Both the position numbers and the translations under genes were made by a program. From assembly GCA_025201765.1 (NCBI GenBank), contig MU623341.1, forward strand, positions 434,001 through 498,000: a stretch of DNA of 64,000 nucleotides, written 5' to 3'. Shown in pieces: positions 51,671 to 62,121 of the stretch (its first letter is position 1; each line of letters opens with the position of its first letter). The notes beneath the pieces were generated by a model that had not been told where the DNA came from, made no database searches, and worked only from the letters and a program-made list of their open reading frames with translations. Origin of the DNA: Daldinia sp. FL1419 (taxonomy: Eukaryota; Ascomycota; Sordariomycetes; Xylariales; Hypoxylaceae).

Positions 51671-52908
51671 GGTAGGATTCGCCCAGGCGTAACAGACTTA
51701 ACAGACCTCTACGCCTTTCATTGCTACTTCTGTAACATAATCCCCTCTTTAAACGAGCTAGCCCATTTCTCAAATGCATGTATGCAATGTATAATGATAT
51801 TGATACTGGCTAGCTCACCTCTCGGCGATGCTGCCGTGCAGAAACCTTTCCGGCCTCGGGGGTCCCGTTGCCGCCAGTATTGCCGTAATATGTTTGTTGC
51901 ATGCGCTCTGAAGCGAGCACCCGGCCTACCCTTGCCTTTCTCTCGGATGACTTAACCAAGTCGACGCAGTCCCTATGCTATCCAAAGGCGAGCCTTAACC
52001 ATTGTTACGTATGTACATATTGTCGTATTAATGCACATATATACTTCGTACATAATAAAACTACGACATGCCCCGCTACGACGTCGCCTTGCCCCGGTCC
52101 TATCATACCCTCATCATATTGTACGGTAAGGATAGCAATACAGTTTGAGGCATGCAAATTGTTCGGTCATCCGCTTGCCCGGGTGTGTTTTGTCACTTAT
52201 CACTTTTTTTTTCGCAGGGGAACAAGCATAAATTTATATGGTTCTGCAGTGGGCACCACCTGTTTCCGTGGCTCAGGATTATTGGATGCGACTGATGAAT
52301 GCGGTCCACTAGAGGGGAGGGCGTCGTGTAGTGTACAATCGTACAGTACAGCATCGTATGTAGCCGGCAAGCGTCAGGTGGGTCGGGGCATATCGTGAGT
52401 TTGAGAGTTAGAAAGCCTGAGACGCCTCTGTGTGAGAGGCGAAGCACTACGTAACCAAGGCCGGGGATATACAGGCAGACAGATGACTGTAGATACAATC
52501 CGGAGGTGGCCGGGCACGCAACCAGGTTGTCTTCTTATGTTCTTCGATGGGGAAGCACCTGGAAGCCAAGGCGCAATGAATTTAGGAATATCACATGAGC
52601 TTTCCTTACCTAACACGATGGAACTCTTCCCCAATGCGACGCTCGGGAAACTGAAATGCAACGCTGTGGCTTTGGACCCGGCGATCACTGGGGGTTCCAC
52701 TGTACCCACTGCATGCTTATCACGGCGAAGGAGGGTGACAGGGAGGGAGACAAGGAATTCCTGACCTCCTATTGGCGCAGCAAACTCCGGTGAAAGGAGT
52801 GGTGGTGAGCGATTGTTGGAATCCCACCGCCCACAGGACAATCCCAGAGCCTGGTCCTTGAATGAATTAATGAATTAGATTGGGACCGTTTTCTCCCTGC
52901 CACTTCTA

Positions 52909-52937
52909 CACCTCTGCCAGGATGGTAAATCATAACG
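52909..52937 (+). repeat. 5' terminal inverted repeat of the Tc1/mariner element
   Basis: Matches the reverse complement of 54435-54463 except for one G/A difference at position 8. A TA dinucleotide precedes it. Confidence 0.93.
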
Positions 52938-54037
52938 TCCCCACTACCCCATATTTTTTACCCTTATTATGGAGAAGTATTAATTACTTATTTTTATATA
53001 GAAAGGTATAAAAGCTTAATATTTTTTAAAATTAATTATTTTCTAAATATCTTTAATATTATTGTTAATTTTGAAATTATTTACACTTATTTTATATAAT
53101 TTAAATTTTTAAAAAAATGAATTTACAAATAAAGCTAACTTAAATATATTGTTAATGGTTAATTCCAATTATAATAATACCTATATCCTCCAAAACTCTT
53201 ATTAAAAATTAATAAAACCTACGCCTTTTTAAATCCGTATAAACCTCTTATTTAAATAAATAACCATATTAACAATTTAAAAACACCAATACCACAAATT
53301 CATAAGCCCTTAAATTTACTTAAAAATAACAATATAAAATATATGTTTTAAAAAAATACCACCCTAATTTAACATATTTAAAGTTAATTAAATAAACTAA
53401 TTATATATATAATTAAATCCAACGAACACTTAATAGCCTTCTATTGCCTCATAAATAAGGCAATTATAGCCTAAAAAAAATAACTCTAAGCGAGATATAT
53501 ACTTTATTAACATTTTTATATATTAATGATAGTTATTGCCTTGTACTTTAATTTAATTTATAATTTATAATATTTAAAATAAATTAATATAAAGAGGTTA
53601 TTATAAATTGTACATTTTGAAATTTAAGCTTCAAACGCCAGTGCCGAGACTATTCAAAGCTCCCATTAACCAAAAAAAACCTAAAATATTATACTAAAAT
53701 TACTACTAAGTACTTAAAAACCTGGCCAACATCTAAAATATAATTTAAAAAAAGCCTTGTTTGGAGCAATAAGATCTAATATACAAATTAATTATGTATA
53801 ATATAATTTATTACTATACACCAACTTAAAAATCCTTATTCTTTTAATCTTATATAAGAGTAAAATTGTTACGGTTAGATATTTTAGGCCTGTTTTCAAA
53901 GGCAATACAAAAGGCCTTATCATATTTAACCTTAAAGTAAAGATAAAATAAATTTTATAAAATATTATATAATTATTTTACCTTTAATAAAACAATTTTT
54001 GGATAGTTTACCAGTCCATACAATCTTTCAACATAAT

Positions 54038-54300
54038 GGTGTTCCAGTATATCATTTAAAACAAACATTAAGGGTCTTAAATTAAATGGAAATTTATTAT
54101 ATAAAATAACCACCTAATAACCCTAACTTAAACCTTATTAAAAATATATGGGCTTAAATAAAAAATTAATTAAAATTAAATTATAATTTAAGGGAATTAA
54201 ATGTTAAATAATTAAAAAAAGCTATTTTCAATACTTGGAAAGTTATTTCTAAAGACCTTTTAATATCTCTTTCATTATTAATATATAATAAAATAATTAA
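54038..54300 (+). pseudogene. Remnant of Tc1-type DDE transposase C-terminus
   Basis: In the transposon interior, short in-frame stretches still resemble the end of a Tc1 transposase: the block near 54032 with the second catalytic Asp region (here read as Asn), the Pro-rich PPNNPNLN block at 54110-54133 and a tail reading LREL, LKKAIFNTWKVISKDLL. Stops (TAA/TAG) interrupt it repeatedly, mostly where Trp or Gln would be expected. Confidence 0.8.
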
Positions 54301-54434
54301 TATATAAAATTAAAAAAGAAAACAACAATTTACCTAAATTTCAAATTTTTTAAAATCTTATATTTTTACATATAAAATTATATAAAAAATAACATATCTC
54401 CAGAAATAGATATTATTTATGGGGTTATGGGAGC

Positions 54435-54463
54435 CGTTATGATTTACCATCCTGGTAGAGGTG
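54435..54463 (-). repeat. 3' terminal inverted repeat of the Tc1/mariner element
   Basis: Reverse complement of the 5' repeat with one mismatch, followed by TA at 54464-54465. Confidence 0.93.
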
Positions 54464-54465
54464 TA

Positions 54466-57400
54466 TTAGATGGATGCATTGCAGGATCTGACTTCTAACC
54501 TAGTCCTCCATACAGCGTCCTCGCCTCGCCTGGGGTCAGGGGCTAGCTACTCCCATAGGCGACGCCGGACTGGCCAATAGCCTCCCCCCTAACTCATCCC
54601 AAGTCATAAAGCGTCCAGTAAGTCTTCACTAGCCGGCTGCCCTTGCGGGTACTCTATTATACGTATTGTACATATGATATATTCCCGGGGTAGGGAGCCA
54701 GCTCTGACGTTGTGTTCTATAGCCGAAGGGCGTGTCGTCACAAAGCATGGGATTTTGTCATTTATCACTTTCCACGAGGGCGAGAGGGTTCAAGAGCCAA
54801 CAGGATGAGTTGTCAATTATTGTAAATCACTTGTATTATCTCAGGGAACTATACGTGGTACACAACTGCTGATTAGAGATGAGTACTACCACACTCTTGG
54901 AATCTCTATCGCCGTTCCGCATATCGGGACGTACGATTTTACTTGGTCAAAACAATCAGTGTATCTCCTAAGCTGCGCTGGAAAAGTGATCGCCGAGAAT
55001 GTTCCCCCTGGGTCAGTCCTATGTATGTGTTTGTATCGATACACCTACCTTATGCCGTAATAATAACTAACACCCTTTGCTGGTAACCTCGGCTGCTTGC
55101 GAATTGCAAATGCCACTCGTACGGCCGACCGCCTTTTCTGTATGCCCAAAAAGCTTATGTTTTTTCCCCTCAAGATATCTTAGATCGCGATCCTATGCAT
55201 CGAGATAATCTAACCAGAATCCAAGCCTCGTACCCGTCCAGCATGTGCTACCCCTTATAAGTTTTTATAATTATGTAAGATACTGACAGCATTGTCTTAA
55301 GCAGCTGTTTCAGCCTTACTGTCAATGTAGTCCCTCCGTTTACTACCCAATAGGATCCCCTACATGATGGGTTTCTTTATGTAGTGTATGTCTTAGCTTC
55401 CCTTCCCCAGCCGATAGGCTCAGTAGCGTGGCCAAGAATATGTAGGCTTTCCCAAGCAACACCTTGTCGCTACCCATCCTAATATACCATAATACCTACC
55501 TAAAACAGAGCGGGCGGGATATCCGCCCAAATGTGTACGAGAGGTATCTATGGTGTCTTCATTACACTCTCGTGTATCTACGCCCCCGTAGTCTAATCTC
55601 ATCTATTTCGCACATAGATCATCTTCGCGTCGCTGGTCCGATGAGAGTGCCGACCTATGAATTGTCTACACGCGCTACGTTATTCCTTAAAGTAGAGTTA
55701 CCGTCCCGTCTATCCTTGGATACGTGCAAGTAAGCAAGGGAAAGACGGCAAGATGCAGTCAACCGAGACAGTTAACCAACGAATCTCGGACTACTTATAC
55801 ACAACAAGCTATACGCCCTGCTAGCCCTCCATGCAATGCAATCGTTGCTACAAGAATCCATCGGCAATGTAACTGTCGACATTCACAGTAATCCGTTGCC
55901 TGCGAGACGGAGTGGCGTCGAGGTGGTAAGCTGACCATCAGATTCCCGCGGCCATTATCGAGGGTTCGGAAGAATGAAAGACAGAAAAAAAAAAAGAGAC
56001 CTGTCGTTTCATTTAACTTTTTTTTCTCTGGTCTGAGCAACTAGACCCGATCTCTCGATTTCTCCATGCAATCTTGCAGGAGGGGGCGCCCTTCAGTGAT
56101 CTTATTGCTCCCCCTCCCTTCTCACCTTTTTTCCCGCCGAGTCTCGCAAGCCAATCCCAGTTTTCCACATGCACCACCATAAGCGGATAACGCGTGGGCT
56201 TCGGGTGGTCGCATGGTCGGCGCTCGATCTCGAATCATCTACCTGTTTTCGCTTTGGTTGGAGGATCCCGTCCTTACACATACAACAAGATAATGACGCA
56301 GTCCTTGTGCTTCGCAATCTCTTGCGCCGACTGCTGCCGCGACGATCCAACCTCCGGGGTACGCGCGTGTGTGGCGAGTACCGCCGTATATCCGGACGGG
56401 GTCGTTCTGGACCCCTTAAGATATCATATCCTATCCTTCTACAAATGTCCATCTGCATACGCCGAGCCTTCTACTGTGCCGTTGGTGATCTGCTCTCAGT
56501 TGGGCCTTTCGACCGGCCTACCTGAAGGCATAGTTGATATGTGACAGGTCTCCCATGGTTGCCTCGGGTAGCAGTTAGACGAGCGTCGGGCTTCAGGTCT
56601 CATTGTAGAGGGGATGGAGTACGAAACCACCACCGGATGACGTAGCATCAAAAATAGCATTTTCCATACACGGGAATATCATTATGCGCAATCTTGAATT
56701 ACCACCAAGTTACCACGATTAGCGTTTACACAGTAGCTTGTACGTGACATCATACAAGTTATGGACTCTCTTGGCACGTCTTAAACTCGGTAATTTAAAT
56801 GGTGCTTCGTTGAAACCTTGCCCGAGCGGAGACAAGATCAGTCGGAAGCCCAGCTGATCGGAACGCATCAGATTAATTGCGAGCCCCAAGCTCCCCTGAG
56901 TGGCGTCGTGGCGCCGTGACCACAGTAGCTGCACATCTGTAAGTTGGGTTGGACTCCTGAGTCATCATCTAAGTCATCATCTACTACATCCCATCCTATC
57001 CTTACTCCTATAATATATCTAGCACCGAGAGGAATTATGTCTTTCTATAGAGGTGGATAGGCTTAATAAATTCAGCCAGATGGACTCTTGCGTCACACTT
57101 TGGTATACTTTGGTTTGTAGTAGGCCCGGGGATCGAGAGGCCATCTTAAAAGAGAAAAGAGGAAGCTATAAGAAAGCCCCCTGGCACTTGAGGCTTTTTA
57201 CCCGGGGCGTATGCTTAAACGTATTGCGGATAGCTTGCGGGAAAGGCCTCGTGGGTTTGCTCCCAAAAGTCATGGCTAACCTCTACATAGTCTAGCCCTA
57301 TGGGCCCCGTTACAGGATATAATATACCGGGATATACTCCCTATGCATACCCTAATATGTACAGTAATATATTCGATCCACTATGAGACTGGGTAAGTGT

Positions 57401-60400
57401 GAATATGACGCAGCAGTGTAAATGTACAAGAGTACTACATGTCTTGTCTTTAGATGTCCAGTTGCCTCTTTTGGTGTTTCTTCGCTAGGCTTGCCCAAAG
57501 ACATACATCGTTGCTACGTAGTAACGCTCGTAGATGAGATTCAGTACCATTTACGCGTATATAAACTTAACTAGGTACCCAAGTGCCCGCTTCTTCATTC
57601 CAAGTACAATGACTATAAGGTAATAGATGCAATACACTAACACAAACGCGCCTTTCTGCGAAAGTCTTCACCAGCACTATCTACGCAGGCGTAGCCAAGG
57701 ACCATGAGGATTTCGTAAGTTAACTGCCAATATATTGATCATCTATAATATAAGACCTTCCCATTGCCCGTCCTGGGTACTTTTAAGTCCCCATTCCCCT
57801 TGGTTAGGTAGGCTTGAGAGGAATCGGCGAGAGATTTGACGACCAGGAACCGAGCGTTGATGGCTCCAGGCAGACGGAAAGCAACCGCGGGGGCTGGGCC
57901 AAAGGATGCTACCGATAGAAGCAAGGTGCTAATGGATATAAGTAGCATTTCGGTACCAAAAAGACTGGTGCTGGGATAGTCAACCGGGGGGACGGAGTAG
58001 TAGATTCAGCGGCGGTGACAAGGTCAATAGGACCTACTCTCTTTCTACACCTATTTCCACCGCTCATCATCACGTCTATTGCAATATTCAATTAGGCAAT
58101 AGTGTGTATGGAGCAGGTAGCTCCATAAGTATCTGTTAAAGTAGGTGGGATGGAAGATATACACCTGGTGTAAGAACAACATATGCTCGATCCGCATCTG
58201 GCTTCATCGCCCCTTCGAGTAACTCCGATCAATATAAGCTAGGCATCTGCCATATAGAGTGGGCTGGAGCACGCTTATTTCCACACGCCACCATCTCCGC
58301 TAACGTCACCGACGTTGATGGTACACGTAAGTTTGCGCTTGTCAGCCTATGACCGCAAAGGCGTAACGAAGCATATCATAGGGCCTGCAGAATTCCCGAT
58401 ACCAAAAACAGAATAATATACCCAATCAGGAAGATGGCTTAGTTACTGAAACATGCGGCGCGCCGAATCTAGTACACGGGTCTCCTTCCAGATTCTATCT
58501 TCCCCAGCCGCCCCCCTATTAAGGCGTCCGTCTTCCGTACAGCGAGGCCAATCATGTCAGCAGATAATTCCACAAGAGGATGATAGATGGAGACCTCCAC
58601 GATTTTATCTGCTCACTTCACGTATTACTCAGTATTGTTGCTCCTATCGCAAGTTTTAACCAGTAGATATAGGTACCTCTTGGGTAGGTAGGTAGCCATG
58701 TACAAGGTCATATCCACACCTCGAAACACTAAATTTAATAGGGAAGTCTTTCAAGTAGATTTTCTAATCGCCTTGCTATTAATCAATTATTAGTGGCAAT
58801 CTCTTGCGAAGACGTCGATTGCTTCAATTAGGTCGAAGAGCGAAGCTAGTGAAGCAGAAGCGCATCGAAGGGGCAGAAGAGTCTGGTGTATAAGTGATGG
58901 TTGGAGCAACATGCCGACTGATGTTGGGAATGCAGAAACGCATTCAAATGAACAAGATGTGATAATTGACGATGACATGCAGTCATAAATATAATTCATT
59001 TCTTAATTATTCGTTCCCATCTCGGTAAGGGATGTAAGCGTTCACGTAAGGGGCTATGTTAGTTTACTTCACACATTTCAGCTACCCCTCCGAGTATCAC
59101 GAGATACTTCTTGTCGCCGTATATACATGGTCCTCGGGCAGTAAATGTCCTGCAAAGACTCATTATCTAGTTTTTGAGACTCTTTGACCAATGATCTTTC
59201 CCCATCCCCGCTGGAGACTGATGGGTATGTTAGCCCCTGTGGTTGAGTCGACGAAGTCGTCTTCATTACCGATACTGGTTTATGCATTGCCCTCGCCTTC
59301 GTGAAGCTCCTCTATTATACCGGCGCCACCATTTACCTGACAGGACGGTTATCTGCCAAATAAACTCCGAGCCGCCACAGCCCAAGTTAACTCCGTCTCC
59401 CCCCCCTTTGACGGTATCAAACCTTAAAGCCGTTATTTGTCGGTATTTCCAACGTCAAGATAGCCAGGCCAGTAGTGAGTTCTTTCACTGCCCAAGGTAT
59501 GCATGCATCCGGATATCCTATGGAATGGTGCCTTTAATAGGCGTCTGTCGGGGAGGCGTCACGAAGGGGGCAGTCAGGCACATGTAAGCGCGAATTATAT
59601 TACGCCGCTACTCCCCACGCGGGAATGGTCACCGGAGCTCCGCGCTGCTGTGCGGAGGTCAGCCATTCCTGGCAGCACGTGGATCGTATAGTTAGGTTCA
59701 GCATATATTCGTAAAGGTGCACCTTAGATACCGACCCGGGAGATAGCCTTGAGCTCTTTGTGATATTTTAAAAGAAGTTCGTCTGTATGGCTTGGAGCAT
59801 GGTGCCTATATAATGCTGCACTTTGGCCTATTTCTCGGGATGAGTGAATATCCTACTGGCGTGCGCATCTGGATGTTATACAGCTACCTATGTAGGCTAA
59901 ATGAAGCATCAGAAGAGAAGGTGGCCATGTGCGAGAATGGAAGCATCGTGTTTGAAATCATGTTTGATTCTACTACATGAAGTATCTACTACGCTACACT
60001 TAAGGCGAGTGTTCAATAAAATACTCCCTAATTCAAGGATTAAGCATTTCTGCCAATCTCGTCGCGTTGGCAAAGGTTTCAAGTATACCTAGATACCCAG
60101 GTGGCATATATGCGCATTGGCAGAGGGAATGGCACCTCAAGTGATCGATTCAGCGTTGTAGAAATTATCGAAACAGATTATTGAACGAATGACTTTATTT
60201 TTATAAAGGCTAATGAGAGTATTACATAGCAAGAACCATGTAGTAAAGAGTAAAGGAGTGACTATAGAGTATATCTACCTAGGTAGGTACCTAGGCATTT
60301 ATGGCAGTTCAGTGATTGAAAACTGCCATCGACTAACAAATGGGCACTTTCTTTAACACGCTTTACCGCTCGTGCGTCTGCGCTTCATTTATGGCTTCGT

Positions 60401-60436
60401 TTCTGGCTTCGTTTCCGGCGTAAAACTGTACGGGGC
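54466..60436. other. 6-kb gene-poor region between the transposon and the RIP-protein gene
   Basis: No gene recognised with confidence. A candidate small secreted protein lies at 57739-57948 (-). A cluster of overlapping + frames at 56169-56544 follows a CT-rich run (56055-56150), but none matches a known family. A perfect TACCTAGGTA lies at 60276-60285, about 150 bp past the 3' end of the RIP-protein gene. The rest is AT-rich spacer. Confidence 0.55.
57739..57948 (-). CDS. Possible small secreted protein
   Basis: The frame starts at an ATG and encodes 69 aa. The N-terminus looks like a signal peptide: a hydrophobic core MLLISISTLLLSVASF followed by small residues GPAPAVA and a likely cleavage before FRLPGA. 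Codon third positions are fairly GC-rich compared with the flanks. The remainder is short and has no cysteines. A GT-AG intron could extend it: donor after GNGK, acceptor TAG near 57690, then an in-frame continuation to a stop near 57570. No family is recognised. It may be a small effector-like protein or a chance frame. Confidence 0.3.
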   Translation of the reverse strand: MLLISISTLLLSVASFGPAPAVAFRLPGAINARFLVVKSLADSSQAYLTKGNGDLKVPRTGNGKVLYYR

Positions 60437-62121
60437 TCATTTGTTGTCCATGATCTCCCAACTGACCGTCACAGTGATCTCGCCATACTTCCCTGCAATA
60501 GAGGCAGTTTCGCTTTCGTGGATAGAGGGAGTGAACACCTGATTTCCGTGTGCAATCTCGTCATTAGAGGAATTCTTGAGATCAGCTGTGATGACAAGAG
60601 GGCTCTGGTTTGATACGGCTATCGTAGACCTCGATAGAGGGATTTCGGCATTTTCAAATACACCTTTACGATTACAGAGTCAGCCCTAGTTATAAAATGA
60701 AGGACAGTTCTTTTGCTTGGGCTCTGGTGGGGGAAATAGGATGGGGATCTACATATCCCTCCTGAACGCTGCTAAAGGGGAATAAATAACACTCGAAATC
60801 ACATACCGAGGGGACTGTAGCGAGTCTTGAAAAGAGTCACGTCACCGAAGCCGTTGTTAGCTACTATACTGCCGTATATATTAGCGATATTATCAACGTC
60901 TCCTTTCGTGAGAGAGACTTTGACACGAGCCAGAAAAGCGTCGTCCAGCACAACGTATTCCACCGCTGCGTAGAAAGTCCTGTTTGTAACGAGAGGCCTA
61001 TTGATGAGTTGATTGTATTTGTTCGTTGTATCGTAGTAGTTCCACAGGATCTGTCCCCGACTGATATTTTCAGCTGGAGACGCGGAGGTTCTTTTGCCCT
61101 GAATATCTATGTTGATAGTGAAGCTATCGGCGGCCACGATGGATCGGTCTGGGCCTGTCAATGTAATGTTGTCGTCCGGGTAGACAGACTCGGCCTTATT
61201 TTCTTCCACATTGAAAATGTACTGGGCGGATAACCCATCGATTATCTCGATGGTTCCGTAGACACCCAAGCTACCTTGGTCACCAACTTTATTAATTCGG
61301 ACCGAGAATATCTCAGCCAGCATGCGGCCTCGGGCATACTTGTCCCAAGGGGGACTGACGGCGGAAATGGGGATAGGCGGGGATGGACGATGTTGCAATA
61401 TGCCTAACGGCTTAATGATGCCGAACTTGTCTGTGATGTTCTGCTTATTTTTGGGGAGCCTAAAGTGGTCGGGGTCCGGGTCCTGCTCGGTATGTATCAA
61501 CGCTTCAGAAAATGCTCCCCATGCGTCTTCGAGACCGATCAAATCGGACGATGGGATTATATTGTTAGTCCAGTTTTCTTCTATGAACAGAGTTATCTCT
61601 TCGAACCTGACCGACTCTGATATCATTTGGGTAAGAACGAGGAGAGATCTCGCCGTATCTGGCCTCAAATCCGCCGTCACGGAGCCTTTTAGTCGTGCAA
61701 GTTGTTCCATGGCGTCGGAGAAATTCGACTCGCCAAGCTCTAAATGTGGTCTTGTGTGCGTTGAGATTCTCTCCAATGAGGCGTAGCTACCGTCGAATCC
61801 CACGAAGGTTGACCCTGGAATTAAATGCTGGCTACACAGCGCCTCGACGCCGACTTCATACCATTGACTGCCTTCTGCGTCGTTTCGGAAACCATCCAAG
61901 TATAGGCTATCGCTTCGGAGTCGCAATCTTAGCGATAGGGAATCGAATCCTTTCACCACTACAACATCGATCCATTTCAGAGGGTTAGACGGGCGAGGAA
62001 ATGCTGGAATATTTTCGACGAAAGCTCCGGGATCGCTACAGGTCCAACGAAGCCTGTGTATGAAGTCCCGGTATATCCCAGGATGCTCTCCTACGAAAAA
62101 GTGAATAGTATTGTCACTCAT
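60437..62121 (-). CDS. Ribosome-inactivating protein (rRNA N-glycosylase) fused to DUF6598-like domain
   Basis: Predicted rRNA N-glycosylase (EC 3.2.2.22 type) that would remove the sarcin-ricin-loop adenine of large-subunit rRNA. Exon 1 is 62121-60807 and exon 2 is 60663-60437. The intron is 143 nt (donor GTATGT, acceptor AAG). The product is 513 aa. Residues 1-250 form a RIP domain. All classical active-site positions are seen: Tyr74 (SLYLDGF), Tyr113 (GSYASLERI), Glu169 and Arg172 (QMISESVRF), Trp201 (LEDAWG). Residues about 270-510 resemble DUF6598: LGVYGTIEIIDG, YIFNVEE, LTGPDRSI, IYGSIVANNGFGDVTLF and, after the intron, IPLSRSTIAV and KYGEITVTVSWE. The start is the first ATG in the frame. 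No signal peptide or membrane segment is present, so a cytosolic or unconventionally released protein is implied. The intron join restores a conserved block, which supports an intact gene. Confidence 0.88.

Larger units (their letters stand above)
42356..52906. other. 10.5-kb gene-poor region upstream of nsdD
   Basis: No gene recognised. The first kilobase probably holds the nsdD leader and promoter. Its + strand has a purine tract at 43238-43276 (pyrimidine-rich on the nsdD strand). Further contents are perfect TACCTAGGTA at 45143-45152, a 9-bp repeat at 45003-45029, (TTTATGG)3 at 48784-48804, a CATA/CTAC array at 49281-49335 and a TAGTGTG array at 51629-51670. The stretch 45480-46620 is AT-rich. 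The frames at 44327-44911 (-), 50550-50954 (+) and 52374-52841 (-) have no recognisable product. Confidence 0.6.
52909..54463 (+). mobile_element. Tc1/mariner-type DNA transposon, heavily C-to-T/G-to-A mutated
   Basis: A 1555-bp element. It is bounded by inverted repeats beginning CACCTCT(G/A)CCAGGATGG. The 5' copy is 52909-52937 and the 3' copy is the reverse complement of 54435-54463, with 28 of 29 bases identical; weaker similarity continues another 14 bp. Both ends are flanked by TA (52907-52908 and 54464-54465), the target duplication of this superfamily. The interior is extremely AT-rich, and the composition changes exactly at the repeats. Near 54032 the frame reads HNGVPVYHLKQTL, and near 54110 PPNNPNLNLIKNIWA. 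These match the Tc1 'D..PxH' and 'WPPxSPDLNPIExxW' blocks, with tryptophan codons turned to stops. The transposase would have run on the + strand. The element cannot be autonomous. Confidence 0.9.

Noticed and set aside
52374..52841. 155-codon minus-strand frame and overlapping + frames next to the transposon
   Set aside because: Three frames are open over the same bases because GC is higher here. None resembles a protein family.
56169..56544. Overlapping + frames (118 and 116 codons) after a CT-rich run
   Set aside because: One frame lacks an ATG start and the other is Arg-rich shadow sequence. Cysteines do not fit a CFEM or other secreted-domain pattern.
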